Shown here in pieces: positions 20,847-30,400 of a DNA stretch of 64,000 nt. Position 1 is the stretch's first letter. Each line of letters opens with the position of its first letter. This stretch comes from Burkholderia pyrrocinia. Its GTDB lineage: Bacteria > Pseudomonadota > Gammaproteobacteria > Burkholderiales > Burkholderiaceae. Both the position numbers and the translations under genes were made by a program. Below the pieces are notes generated by a model. It made no database searches. It saw only the letters and a program-made list of their open reading frames with translations, and was not told the DNA's origin. The DNA lies in the NCBI RefSeq assembly GCF_003330765.1, contig NZ_CP024903.1, positions 1,488,001 to 1,552,000 on the forward strand, given 5' to 3'.

Positions 20847-20847
20847 G

Positions 20848-21303
20848 TCAAGCCTCCTTCGCGGCTTGCTTGACCGCCGCGCGAATCCGGTGGTACGTGC
20901 CGCAGCGGCAGATGTTGCCGGCCATGGCCGCGTCGATGTCGGCGTCGCTCGGGTTCGGGTTCGACGCGATCAGCGCGGTGGCCGCCATCACCTGCCCCGA
21001 CTGGCAGTAGCCGCACTGGACGACGTCGAGCTCGCGCCACGCCTGCTGGACCTTGTGGCCGGCCGGCGTCGCGCCGACAGCCTCGATCGTCGTGATCTTG
21101 CGGCCCGCGACGGCCGCGACCGGCATCACGCACGAACGCGCGGCGACCCCGTCGAGATGCACGGTACATGCGCCGCATTGCGCGATCCCGCAGCCGAACT
21201 TCGTGCCGGTGAGGCCGACGACGTCGCGCAGCACCCAGAGCAAGGGCATGTCGTCGGGGGCGTCGACCGTGCGGGTTTCGCCGTTGATGTTGAGGGTGAC
21301 CAT
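20848..21303 (-). CDS. 2Fe-2S subunit, isoquinoline 1-oxidoreductase (IorA) type
   Basis: A 151-residue electron-transfer subunit with two [2Fe-2S] sites: the plant-ferredoxin-like set in [16 protein letters not shown] and the helical set CGYCQSGQV plus [11 protein letters not shown]. It is the first gene of the three-gene oxidase operon, with GGAG six bases before the ATG. It has no signal peptide and is presumably co-exported with the Tat-bearing Mo subunit. Confidence 0.94.
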   Translation of the reverse strand: MVTLNINGETRTVDAPDDMPLLWVLRDVVGLTGTKFGCGIAQCGACTVHLDGVAARSCVMPVAAVAGRKITTIEAVGATPAGHKVQQAWRELDVVQCGYCQSGQVMAATALIASNPNPSDADIDAAMAGNICRCGTYHRIRAAVKQAAKEA

Positions 21304-21439
21304 TCAGACTCCAGGGCCGGTGTATTGGGGAAGCGGCGCGAATGGCGCGCCGCGCGGTGTGGTCATCGCCGTCGCGCGATGCGCAACGGGTGCCGCGCGG
21401 CCCGGGTGGGGGCGAGCCGCGGCGGTGGTCCGTCAGGGG

Positions 21440-21739
21440 TTATTCGGCCGCGTCGATGCCCGACAGCACCTTGATGACGGGCGGCGCCGAAAACCAGTCG
21501 GCGGACTTGATGCGGAATGCGGTGAAGTGCGGGCTGGCGAGATGCGCGTCGAACGCGGCCTGGTCGTCGTAGATCTCGAACAGGTACAGGCCGGGCGAGC
21601 CGTCCTGTTCGCGAAACAGGTCGTAGCGGCGGTTGCCGGGTTCGATGCGCGCCGCCGCAACCATGCTGCGCAATTCGGCCTCGACGGCCTGCGCGTGTTC
21701 GGGTTTCGGGAATACCGAGGCCATCACGTAAAGCGCCAT
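21440..21739 (-). CDS. Antibiotic biosynthesis monooxygenase (ABM) fold protein
   Basis: A 99-residue ferredoxin-like ABM-domain protein of the YgiN type (LYVMASVFPKPEHAQAVEAEL; FEIYDDQAAFDAHLASPHF). Such small proteins are quinol or flavin-independent monooxygenases, or act as dimeric stress proteins. The ATG at 21739 has GGAG eight bases upstream. It is read in the same direction as the reductase gene 93 bp upstream and so may lie in the same TetR-controlled unit. Confidence 0.82.
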   Translation of the reverse strand: MALYVMASVFPKPEHAQAVEAELRSMVAAARIEPGNRRYDLFREQDGSPGLYLFEIYDDQAAFDAHLASPHFTAFRIKSADWFSAPPVIKVLSGIDAAE

Positions 21740-21832
21740 GTTGTCACTCCTGTCGAAACGGAACCGAGCATGCCACAAGCCGGCGTCGCGCGACGCCAGC
21801 GTGCAATCGTCGTGTGCTGCAGTGTCGTGGCA

Positions 21833-22891
21833 TCAGGCCAGTTCGTCCGGACCCACGCGCACGACGACCTTGCCGAAGTTCTTGCCGGCGAGCAGGCCGA
21901 TCAGCGCGTCAGGCGCGTCGGCCAGGTCGGGGACGACATCCTCGAGCGTCTTCACCTTGCCCTGCGCGACCCATTCGCTCATCTCCTTGAAGAACGGCGC
22001 ATAGCCGGTTGCATAGTGATCCATGATGATGAAACCCTGCATCCGGATGCGCTTGCGCAGGATCGTGCCCATCAGCGCCGGCACGCGGTCGCGGCCGGTC
22101 GACACCGCGGTATCGTCGTACGCCGCGTCGTTGTAATGCGCGATGATCCCGCACACGGGCACGCGCGCATGATCGTTGAGCAGCGGCCACACCGCGTCGA
22201 ACACGGCGCCGCCGACGTTCTCGAAATAGACGTCGATGCCGTTCGGGCACGCGTCCTTCAGCTTCGCGGCAAACGCCGGATCGCGGTGGTCGACGCACGC
22301 GTCGAAGCCGAGCGTGTCGGTCACGTACGCGCACTTGTCGGCGCCGCCCGCGACGCCGATCACGCGGCAGCCCTTCAGCTTCGCGATCTGCCCGACAACC
22401 GCGCCGACCGCACCGCTCGCCGCCGCGACAACTACGGTTTCGCCGGCCTTCGGCTCGCCGATCTTCAGCAGCCCCGTATAGGCGGTGAAGCCCGGCATGC
22501 CGAGCACGCCGAGCGCGTATGACGGATGCGCGAAGTCGCGGCCGAGCGGAATCAGGTCGCGTCCATCGGACAGCGCATAGTCCTGCCAGCCGGCGCCCGC
22601 GACGACCAGGTCGCCTTCACGGAACGCGGGCAGGTTCGACGACACGACGCGGCTGACCGTGCCGCCGACCATCACGCCGCCGAGTGCGACCGGCGGGGCA
22701 TAGGACGGCGCATCGCTCATCCGGCCGCGCATGTACGGGTCGAGCGACAACCAGACCGTGCGCAGCAACACCTGGCCGGCGCCGGGCGTCGGCACGTCAC
22801 TGGACTCGGAGCGGAAGTCGTTCGGCGTCGGCGCGCCGACCGGGCGCGAATTCAGGATGATCTGGCGGTTTGCGGTCTTGCTTTGCGGCAT
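21833..22891 (-). CDS. NADP-dependent MDR-family oxidoreductase (CurA/YncB-like)
   Basis: A 352-residue zinc-independent medium-chain dehydrogenase/reductase of the leukotriene-B4/alkenal reductase group. It shows LDPYMRGRM, the MPGFTAYTGLL segment, the nucleotide-binding stretch VVVAAASGAVGAVVGQIAKL and the FENVGG motif. These enzymes reduce alpha,beta-unsaturated carbonyls and quinone-like electrophiles. The ATG at 22891 follows GGAGG by five bases. A TetR-type operator lies in its probable promoter at 23071-23085, matching one in front of the adjacent tetR gene, so it is likely induced by reactive electrophiles. Confidence 0.88.
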   Translation of the reverse strand: MPQSKTANRQIILNSRPVGAPTPNDFRSESSDVPTPGAGQVLLRTVWLSLDPYMRGRMSDAPSYAPPVALGGVMVGGTVSRVVSSNLPAFREGDLVVAGAGWQDYALSDGRDLIPLGRDFAHPSYALGVLGMPGFTAYTGLLKIGEPKAGETVVVAAASGAVGAVVGQIAKLKGCRVIGVAGGADKCAYVTDTLGFDACVDHRDPAFAAKLKDACPNGIDVYFENVGGAVFDAVWPLLNDHARVPVCGIIAHYNDAAYDDTAVSTGRDRVPALMGTILRKRIRMQGFIIMDHYATGYAPFFKEMSEWVAQGKVKTLEDVVPDLADAPDALIGLLAGKNFGKVVVRVGPDELA

Positions 22892-23062
22892 GTGAGCCTC
22901 CGTCAACAGGGATAAACGTGCTTCGTGGGCACGATCGGATCAGGGGTGGACCAGCAGAAGGCGCGCGCTTGCGATGGCGCCGGCGGTCAGGCCGTCGCGA
23001 TCGCAAGCGTGCGGTTGGGACAATCGGAACAGCGTAACGCGGAGCAAGGCGTTCGTCATGCG

Positions 23063-23092
23063 TATATAAGTAGACCAGTCGTCTAGAGTCAG
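23063..23092 (-). promoter_or_regulatory. Promoter of the MDR reductase gene with NemR-like operator
   Basis: On the minus strand a -35-like CTGACT (23092-23087) and a -10-like TATATA (23068-23063) are 18 bp apart. The 15-bp imperfect palindrome TAGACCAGTCGTCTA fills 23071-23085 of the spacer. The same sequence with one change is present upstream of tetR. Bound repressor here would block RNA polymerase directly. Confidence 0.65.
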
Positions 23093-23121
23093 GGCAAAAA
23101 CAAGGCGCGCCCATGCGCGCC
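23093..23121 (-). terminator. Terminator of the TetR gene
   Basis: GGCGCGC at 23104-23110 and GCGCGCC at 23115-23121 form a perfect 7-bp stem with a 4-nt loop. On the minus strand it is followed by TTGTTTTTGCC. It begins 5 bp after the tetR stop and insulates tetR from the reductase promoter. Confidence 0.7.
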
Positions 23122-23125
23122 CGGC

Positions 23126-23746
23126 TTACGACTGCGCTCCGTCATGCGCGGCCGGCGGCAGGTTCAGCATGCGCCGCGTTTCGACCATCGCCCTTTCGAG
23201 CGGTTGGCGGTTGCGGTGAATCTTTTCCAGCAGCGTCGCGCCTAGCCACAGCTCGTAAAGGATCGCGGCCGTGTGCGGCGGATCGTCGACCGCACTCAGC
23301 GAGCCGTCGGCCAGCCCGGCCTCGATGCCGCCCGCGAGCCGCTCGATGATCTGGCTCGTGCCGCGTCGCAGCACCGCGCGCATCGCTTCCGACAGGTCCG
23401 ACACTTCCGCGCCGAGCTTCACCGCGAGGCACTTGCCTTCCGGATCGTCCGCACACTGCGTGTGCAGCCAGTTGCCCCAGTACGTCATCAGGCGCTCGGC
23501 GCCCGTGCCGGCCTGATGCTTGAACAGGTTGTCGAGATGCGCGAGATAGCCTTCGAAATACGATTCGAGCAGCGCTTCGCCGAATGCCTCTTTCGAGCCG
23601 AAGTAATGGTAGAACGAGCCCTTCGGGATGCCCGCCGCGGCGAGAATCTCGTTCAGACCGACCGCCGAAAACCCCTTGTGGAGCATGATCGGCTTCGCGA
23701 TATTCAGGATGTGCTGGCGGACTTCGGCGCCGGACGATGCATTCAT
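23126..23746 (-). CDS. TetR-family repressor, NemR-like
   Basis: A 206-residue TetR regulator. The N-terminal helix-turn-helix is clear (ILNIAKPIMLHKGFSAVGLNEILAAAGIPKGSFYHYFGSKEAF, about residues 14-56). The C-terminal domain includes CADDPEGKCLAVKLGAE, whose cysteines would suit sensing of electrophiles as in NemR. The ATG at 23746 is taken because it gives the normal N-terminus; an in-frame TTG at 23764 adds six residues, and neither has a good ribosome site. Matching operators flank it on both sides, supporting autoregulation and control of the MDR reductase. Confidence 0.88.
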   Translation of the reverse strand: MNASSGAEVRQHILNIAKPIMLHKGFSAVGLNEILAAAGIPKGSFYHYFGSKEAFGEALLESYFEGYLAHLDNLFKHQAGTGAERLMTYWGNWLHTQCADDPEGKCLAVKLGAEVSDLSEAMRAVLRRGTSQIIERLAGGIEAGLADGSLSAVDDPPHTAAILYELWLGATLLEKIHRNRQPLERAMVETRRMLNLPPAAHDGAQS

Positions 23747-23768
23747 GATGGCGTATGGTAGCAACGAT

Positions 23769-23783
23769 TAGACCGGTCGTCTA
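23769..23783. promoter_or_regulatory. NemR-like operator upstream of tetR
   Basis: TAGACCGGTCGTCTA lies 22 bp before the tetR start and differs at one base from the site at 23071-23085. The core AGACCGGTC resembles the E. coli NemR box. Confidence 0.7.
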
Positions 23784-24131
23784 GTAACGTCGAGCCGGCA
23801 TGTTGAGCGGCACTTTACCCGATCCCGGCGGGGCCCCCAAATGCTTGGCCGGCGTTCTGTCGCGTGCGCTCCTGGGTTGCCGCGTGCGCGGCGTCACACG
23901 AGCGACCCGGTTTCGTCGCGGGCGTTTCATCGATCTCCCGCATAAATACGCGCGGTGCATGCGCCGGCGATCGTCAGGATGCGATTCCGGCGGACGCGCC
24001 GCCGCTGCCGTCGCGGTATGTGCTGAGTTGAACGGGCGGGTGGAAAGGCTGGCGCTCGGGTGCGTGGCATCTCGCCTGCTTTGCTGCTTGCCTGCGTCGC
24101 CATCGACTGACGCGTGCTTGCGGTTTCATCG
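23784..24131. other. Intergenic region without recognised gene
   Basis: About 350 bp between the tetR operator and the 3' end of the KfrA-like gene. Open frames exist on the plus strand, but their Arg/Cys-rich composition and lack of a ribosome site make them unconvincing. No repeat or RNA gene was recognised. Confidence 0.5.
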
Positions 24132-25151
24132 TCAGCGTGACGCTTCGTCGGCGCGCTTTCTCGTGCGCGCCCGCCGCTCGCCCCGCTGCGCGGCCGGAGT
24201 CGTCTTGGTGCCGCGCAATGGCGCCCGGCGCGCGAGCACCGTCATCTCGCGCCTCAGCGCGTCGAGCTCCTTGCCGCGCGCCGCATCGGTCGCCTGTGCG
24301 CCGTCGAGTTGCCCCTGAAGCACCCCGCATCGATGCAGTGCGTCGCCGAGTTGCGCCTGCAGCGCGGCCACGTCCTTCCGGTGCTGCGCATCGCGTTGTT
24401 CCGTGCGCGATGCCGTCGCGTCGAGCTCCTTTTGCAGCCGCGCGGCCGCGAGCCGCTCGCGATCGATCTCCTGAAGCGCGCGCTTCTCCGATGCGCGCAA
24501 GCGTTCCTTGGCCCGGCCCGCGTCGTTGCGCAGCCGGTCGAGCTGGGTGGTGAAATCCGCGCGCGCCTGGGCGAGTGCGCGGTCGCCTTCCGCGTTGTCG
24601 GCCTTCAGGCGTTCGATCTCCGATTGCAGCGCTTGCCGCGCTGCGTCGTCCGCCGCCCTCGCCTGCTCCAGTTCCTGAATGCGTACCTGAGCGACCAGCA
24701 GCGCGGCCGTGCGTTGCTCCAGCGCGGTTTCGGTGCGGGCCAGTTCGGCCTGCAGCGTCGCGACTTCCGCTTTTGCAGCCACCCGCTCGGCTTCGACTTC
24801 CGCGCGCAGTGCGTCGAGCGCGGCGGCCGCATCGGCGCTCGACCGATTCCACAACGCCGCGACCAGCTCGCCGGCTGCCGCCTGCAGATCGGCCGGCAGG
24901 TCGGGATGCTCGATGCGTACGCGACTCTTTTCCCGCAGCTCGGCCCAGAACTCGCCGAGGACGGCCGTCGGCGTGCTCATGCTGCCCTTGCGAACGAGCT
25001 GGTACAGGCGGTTCGCGGTGGGCGTGATGCCGAAGCGGAAGAACAGCAGCGCGCAGGCTTCGCGGTACAGCTCGCGGGTTTTCGGGAAGTCGGCCTTGAG
25101 ACGCTCGATTTCGGCGGTCAGGCGAGGTTCGTCGGCAGCGAGATCGGACAT
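24132..25151 (-). CDS. KfrA-like coiled-coil DNA-binding protein
   Basis: A 339-residue protein with an N-terminal KfrA-type DNA-binding domain (about residues 10-110; LTAEIERLKADFPKTRELYREACALLFFRFGITPTANRLYQLVRKGSM, shown in part as LFFRFGITPTANRLYQLV). A long alanine- and glutamate-rich coiled coil follows (about 120-300), then a basic tail. KfrA proteins were described on IncP plasmids, where they autorepress and aid plasmid stability; chromosomal relatives are common in Burkholderia. I use the ATG at 25151, the first Met of the domain. A palindrome inside its putative promoter (25184-25198) fits autorepression. Confidence 0.8.
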   Translation of the reverse strand: MSDLAADEPRLTAEIERLKADFPKTRELYREACALLFFRFGITPTANRLYQLVRKGSMSTPTAVLGEFWAELREKSRVRIEHPDLPADLQAAAGELVAALWNRSSADAAAALDALRAEVEAERVAAKAEVATLQAELARTETALEQRTAALLVAQVRIQELEQARAADDAARQALQSEIERLKADNAEGDRALAQARADFTTQLDRLRNDAGRAKERLRASEKRALQEIDRERLAAARLQKELDATASRTEQRDAQHRKDVAALQAQLGDALHRCGVLQGQLDGAQATDAARGKELDALRREMTVLARRAPLRGTKTTPAAQRGERRARTRKRADEASR

Positions 25152-25177
25152 GGCGGGTTTCGTCGGTGATTTCGTAA

Positions 25178-25207
25178 ATAATATAACGTAAACCGTTAAA
25201 TATCCAA
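25178..25207 (-). promoter_or_regulatory. Putative promoter and operator of the KfrA-like gene
   Basis: Minus strand: -35-like TTGGAT (25207-25202) and -10-like TATTAT (25183-25178), 18 bp apart. The inverted repeat TAACG-taaac-CGTTA (25184-25198) fills the spacer. Confidence 0.5.
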
Positions 25208-25626
25208 TCATTGGGACTGATAGATTTGACATTATTTCTATAATGTCGAGTTGATCGATTGTCGGGATGCGTGGCAAATCGTATCCGCCCGTTTGCGTAA
25301 TTTTGCAACCACCTCCCCTCCGGCTGGACTGGACGACATGATCCAGGCCCTGCCCGCTAGGGCTCGGCCATTTCGCGCGATGCTCGTAGACGTGACGTGG
25401 ACTGGGTCGGGGACTTACGGCCTGAAAATGGCTGCCCTCGGCTACTGGAGAATTGAATTGGCTGCAGCGGCTTTCGCAAATTTGTAGCCGCGCCGCCGGA
25501 ACGGCGGGGGGCGATGGTCGCGGGATCGCTGCGGGCGCAGCATTTCCGTACAGCCTGCGTACTGGCGCCACCGGTGGCCCGGAGCCAGCAGAGAAATTGT
25601 CTCGTCAGCGCAGCAGCTTGTCGTCG
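25208..25626. other. Intergenic region with inverted repeats upstream of the KfrA-like gene
   Basis: About 420 bp with no convincing gene. It contains a perfect 8-bp inverted repeat GACATTAT-ttct-ATAATGTC (25228-25247), an excellent candidate second operator for the KfrA-like protein, and a GCGGCT/AGCCGC hairpin (25467-25472 with 25486-25491) whose loop holds CAAATTTGTA. That 10-mer recurs at 31010-31019 on the far side of the cyclase-patatin operon. A 78-codon plus-strand frame from 25251 has no ribosome site and was not accepted. Confidence 0.5.
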
Positions 25627-26241
25627 TTATTCCGGAATCGGCAAGCCCAGCCGCCAGCTCAAATTTCTGCGCGCTCGCGTCTCGCAGCGCGTGTAGAAGA
25701 AATCTGTCAGATAGATGCGCGGACGTACGAGTAGCCCGCGAAGAATGGTCCGTTCATGGAGGTCGTAAGCCCGGTCGTCAAGATCGGGGCGCTCTGCCCG
25801 GAGGAGGCGGCCGTCTTCGCGAAATCGGCGGAGGGACGCGCCAAGCACGGCCAGGTCGATGTCGCACACGAAGCGGGTATCCAGTTCTGCAGCAATGCCC
25901 AAGTGGGTTGTCGCGAGAATCATCGCGCAGATATGGTCGCACGCGCGGATTCGCCCCCCTGCCCGGCGTCGGAACCAGTCCGCGCTACTCTGCTCGTTAT
26001 TCTTCGCGCCAGGAACGAAAATCACGTCATGGAACCAGAGCGCGAGTTCGACGGCGTCCGGTTCGGGAATTGAGCCACGCGCCAGGTCGAGATGACGCAA
26101 ACATCGGCGTACATGCGCGAGCGTATGGTAATGGCGCGCCGGTTCTGTATAGCATCGCTCCAGCATGCCATAGACATCCTCAGCATGTGTCCCGCCGCTG
26201 CACGACCACAACGCGACAAACCGCGCCTGCGTCAGGTTCAC
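25627..26241 (-). CDS. HD-superfamily metal-dependent phosphohydrolase
   Basis: A 204-residue small HD-domain protein. Metal-ligand candidates are H39/H43 in HYHTLAHV, the H71-D72 pair in LWFHDVIF, and an aspartate in CDIDLAVLGAS. The segment FVPGAKNNEQSSA is typical of a family annotated as predicted metal-dependent HD phosphohydrolases whose substrates are unknown. It starts at GTG 26241, preceded by AAGGAG with a 5-nt spacer. It is the third gene of an operon after the cyclase/AAA/TPR and patatin genes and shares their lower G+C. Confidence 0.78.
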   Translation of the reverse strand: MNLTQARFVALWSCSGGTHAEDVYGMLERCYTEPARHYHTLAHVRRCLRHLDLARGSIPEPDAVELALWFHDVIFVPGAKNNEQSSADWFRRRAGGRIRACDHICAMILATTHLGIAAELDTRFVCDIDLAVLGASLRRFREDGRLLRAERPDLDDRAYDLHERTILRGLLVRPRIYLTDFFYTRCETRARRNLSWRLGLPIPE

Positions 26242-26304
26242 GTTCGCTCCTTGGCCCGGGGCGTCTACACATGATCGCCCGATGCCGGCATTACCGCGAT
26301 GCGC

Positions 26305-27354
26305 TCAGAGAAATTCCCTGCGAATGTCGATACTCGACCGCTGTCCGATGTTTCCGTAGTGATGCGCGAGCCACGCATCCGCTTCGCGTCGCCCATAGTC
26401 ACGCAGCTCGCTCAGAAATCCCCAATCCGCGTTGTATTTGCTCGATACACTCAACGCGCACAGAGCGTCGTCGGCACGAATGGAATGGATCAGCATTTCC
26501 TTCATCTCGTCGCGGTTGATCGTGCCTTGCTTGATCAGGTCAGTGACGAACGCGATTGCTCGCATCTCGCGCATCAGCGACGAGTTGAAACTGATCTCGT
26601 TGATACGATTGAGAATTTCCGCAGCCGTGATGGGTACACCGCGGCGCATAAGCGGATTGATGTGCACGATCACGACGTCGCGCGTCACGCAATTGTAGAT
26701 AAGAGGATAGATGGCCGGATTACCCATGTAGCCGCCATCCCAGTAGTACTGGCCATCGATCGTGACCGCCTGGAACAGTGTCGGCACGCATGCTGATGCA
26801 AGTACCGCGTCTGCACAGACATCCTCTCCCGTGAAGAGGCGTATTTTCCCTGTCTCGACATTGGTTGCGCATAGGTACAATCGGATCGGACAGTGCTTGC
26901 GCAGCACGTCGAAGTCAACCCGGCTTTGGAGCACTTCGCGCAGCGGATTCAGGTTGTTCGGATTGAACTGATAGGGCGAAAAAACGCGCAGCATCATATC
27001 GGCGAATGCATAAAGCGGCGAATGATCGAGCCCGAAGCTGTGCGTGCCTTTCAGCCACGGCACCCAGCGCAGTGGGTTGTAGCGCTCCGCCGATTGCGAG
27101 ACCGCCTGCCAGAAGTCATGCAGTGCCTGACGCGCACCGTCTTCGCCTCCCTTTAGCAGCCCGTATGCGAGTACAGCGGCGTTCATCGCGCCGGCGCTGG
27201 TTGCACTGACACCCTCGATTGAGAGCCTGCCGTCTTCGAGCAGTCGGTCAAGCACGCCCCAAGTGAAGGCGCCGTGCATCCCGCCCCCCTGCAAAGCCAG
27301 CGCGATCTGTTTGCGCGGTACATCGTCGCGGCGTCTTGTGTGCGTGATTGTCAT
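26305..27354 (-). CDS. Patatin-like phospholipase
   Basis: A 349-residue patatin-fold lipase/acylhydrolase. The oxyanion-hole motif LQGGGMHGAF lies at residues 21-30. The nucleophile elbow is ATSAG (51-55), with Ser53 as nucleophile and Ala in place of the first Gly of GxSxG. The catalytic Asp is in WDGGYMGN near residue 207. The protein has no signal peptide and is expected to act on membrane lipids from the cytoplasm. The ATG at 27354 has GGGAG six bases upstream. It lies 92 bp downstream of the cyclase/AAA/TPR gene and 63 bp upstream of the HD gene, all in one direction. Patatins are effectors in several nucleotide-signalled defence systems, which is why this operon deserves attention. Confidence 0.9.
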   Translation of the reverse strand: MTITHTRRRDDVPRKQIALALQGGGMHGAFTWGVLDRLLEDGRLSIEGVSATSAGAMNAAVLAYGLLKGGEDGARQALHDFWQAVSQSAERYNPLRWVPWLKGTHSFGLDHSPLYAFADMMLRVFSPYQFNPNNLNPLREVLQSRVDFDVLRKHCPIRLYLCATNVETGKIRLFTGEDVCADAVLASACVPTLFQAVTIDGQYYWDGGYMGNPAIYPLIYNCVTRDVVIVHINPLMRRGVPITAAEILNRINEISFNSSLMREMRAIAFVTDLIKQGTINRDEMKEMLIHSIRADDALCALSVSSKYNADWGFLSELRDYGRREADAWLAHHYGNIGQRSSIDIRREFL

Positions 27355-27446
27355 GCTCGTCTCCCAAGCTCTCCGTTATGCGGAGCAGCGGCAGGTAGTG
27401 GACGACACGTCGTCACACGCTACGTCGTCGTGCGCCGCAGGCCCAT

Positions 27447-30400
27447 TCATCCTGTGCGCGCGTCCAATGCATCCAGCAGCGCTTTCGCCTCTCGCAGGTC
27501 GCTCGTAGCGAAGCCTTCCGTGAAGCAGGTGTACACCTCGGACAGCGCTTGCTTTGCCTCCACGGTCTTCCCCTGCCGTTGCAATAGCCGAGCGAGGTCT
27601 GACGCTGCTCGCAATTCCAGCGCTCTGGCACCCTGCCGACGCGCTCGCGCGATCGCTCGGTGAAAACAGCCTACCGCTTCGTCATCGCATTCAGATGCAG
27701 TGCCTTCCTTGCTCGCCCCGCTAGCCAGGTAGATTCCCGTGAGCCGGTACAGCTCGGCCTCGTAGCAATGCTCACCGGATTTCTCGACGATCGCCATAGC
27801 CTCTTCCAGCATGTCTAGTGCTGCCCGCTTGTCACCCGCACGCCAGTAACTGTCGGCGAGCAACGCGAGAGAATAAGGCCGCTGGTCTTCGCCGCCAGCT
27901 GCCCGCTGCGCGTCGAGGCCCAGCCGCATCTGCGCGATGCCGTCCTGGATGTTTCCTTGCGCGCTCATCGCCCAGCCTCGCAGAAGCGTCCCCCACGCGA
28001 GCCAGTACGGCAATCCGTGCTCGGTCGATACGGTAATGACCGCTTCTGCGCGCTCACCGGCGAGCATCGGCTCCCTCCGCAGTTGGTGCAAGTTGGCTGA
28101 GTAGGTAAGACTGAACGCCAGAGATGGCCCATAAGAAAGAGCCTGTGCGAGCGCGAGTGCCTCAACGCTGCGTTTGAGCGCTTGGTCCGGATATCCCTGA
28201 TACCACAAAGTCAACACAAGGAAATTGAGCGCCCGAATGCCAGGATCCACGCCGTGTGCGAATACGTGTGCCTGATGTTGCTCCGGATCGTAGATCGCAA
28301 TGGCTTGTTCCAGGTGTGCGCGAGCAGCGCCGAAATCGCCTTGCAGAAAAAAGCACGCGCCCAGTGCACTATGTGCCTCAATGAGCAAGCCCGGATCATT
28401 CGCATCCCGGGCGGTACCGAGCATCTGGTTGCCCAGATCGGTCGCGATGGCATACTCGCCGCGCACCAGGTGGTGTATCCGCAATCCCAACTGCGTCGCA
28501 AAGCGTTGCGATACCTCACCCGTCCGCTCGCACAGCTCGAGCGCGCGCGTATAGATCGCGCCCACCTCCGTCGCGCCATACCCACGCACGTCCATCAAGA
28601 CCGGCCCAAGGGAAAGCAGCAGTGTCAGCTCCCAATGCGCATGCATAGGTGTGTCCGGCAAGCGCTTCAGTAGCGCAAGCGCCGTGCCGAGGTGGTCCAT
28701 GGCATCGTGATGGGCCGCATGGCGTAACGCCTGCTGAGCGGTACGATGCAGGTATTCGACAGCCTTGGGAATGTTTCCGCTCTGACTATAGTGGTGCGCA
28801 AGTTCGCTGCAGTAATCGGCTATACGCGTTGGAAACAGCACCTCGATCGCCTGCGCGGCGCGCTCGTGCAGCGTGGTGCGCCGCTCCGTGAGCAACGAGC
28901 GCCCAGCCACTTCCTGAGTCAGCGCGTGTTTGAATGAATAATTGACCTCGGGAAAAGCGGGCCGCTCGTAAATGAACTCCGCAGCTTCCAGATGGGCGAG
29001 CAGGCGACGCAGTTCATCGTCCCGCGCCGATTCCTCACCGCAAATTCGCCGGATCAGGCTGAACGGAAACTCGTGGCCTATCACCGCGAGCGCCTGTAGC
29101 AGTTCCTTTTCCTCGATGGGAAGCCGGTCGATTCGAGCGGCCAGCACGCCCTGCACGGTGGTAGGAATGTGCAGCGTCGCCGGGGTCTCCACGATGCGAT
29201 AACGCCCGGCATCGCCGAGCAGCGACTTCTCTTCCACAAGCGTCTGGACCACTTCCTCCATGAAAAACGGGTTGCCCTCCGTCTTGTCGAGAATGAGCTG
29301 CTTTAGCGGCACGAGCGTGCGATCCTCGCCGAGCAGCGCCGCGAGCAGTCCTTGAGCATCGGATGGGCCAAGCGGTTCGAGTCGGATTTTGCTGCAATGA
29401 ACCGCACCGGCCCACGCGGGCTGATACTCGGGCCGATAGTTCACCAACAACAGTATTCGTGAGTCCGGCACGTGGTCGATCAAGTAGGTGAGGAAGGCTT
29501 CTGTTTCACGGTCCAGCCATTGCAGATCCTCGAACAGCAAATGGATCGGCTGATTTTGGCTCTCTCGCGCGAGAAGCTGCCTGATCGCGTCGAAGGTACG
29601 GTCGCGCCGGATCTGCGGATCCATCTCGACGAGTACCGACCCGCCTTCACCAATTCCAAGCAGATAAAGGACGTATGGCACGAGGTCCTCGAAACTGCGC
29701 TCGAGCGTGAGCGCCTTGCCGATGACCTTTTCCCGGCAGCGCCGCTCGTCGTCCTGCGTTGTGATCTGGAAATAGTTCTTCAGGAGTTCGATGAGCGGCA
29801 AATTAGGAAACGCCTTGCCGTGCGATACCGAAAACGTCTCCAGCACCAGCGCGCCACGTCGGGAACGCTCTTTGAACTCGTGGAAAAGGCGAGATTTTCC
29901 GACGCCGGCCTCCCCCACAACGCCGACCACGCGCCCACGCCCGGCCCTCATGGTCTCCAGTGCCCGGTTCAGGTGTTCCATTTCCGTTTCACGGCCAACG
30001 AACCGCGCGAGACCACGCTGCGCCGCCAGTTGCAGGCGCGTGCGTAACGCGCCCAAGCCAAGCACCTCGTATACGCACAGCGGCGCGGGAATACCCTTGA
30101 GTTGCGTGGCCCCCAGCGCATTGAATTCGAAATAGCCTTCGGCCAGCTTGTGGGTGGACTCACTGACGAGAATTGACGTGGGCGTGGCGATTCCCTCGAT
30201 TCGCGACGCGATATGGATCGTATGCCCGAGCGGATCATAATCGGTGTGCAAGTCGTCGGTTCGGATAGAACGGACGACGACCTCGCCGGTATGAACCCCA
30301 ACGCGAATTTGCAGGGGAATGCCTTCCTGCAGGCGGATGCGGTCGCCATGCTGCCGCATCGCTTGCTGCATTCGCAATGCAGCGAAGAGCGCTCGCTGTG

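Noticed and set aside
23800..24318. 172-codon plus-strand frame after tetR
   Set aside because: Arg/Cys-rich, no ribosome site, and its second half is antisense to the KfrA-like gene.
25226..25244. Perfect TTGACA and TATAAT boxes on the plus strand
   Set aside because: They are only 7 bp apart, far too close for a sigma-70 promoter. They are part of the 8-bp inverted repeat GACATTAT/ATAATGTC.
25251..25487. 78-codon plus-strand open frame between the KfrA-like and HD genes
   Set aside because: No ribosome site, no recognisable domain, and it runs through the hairpin region.
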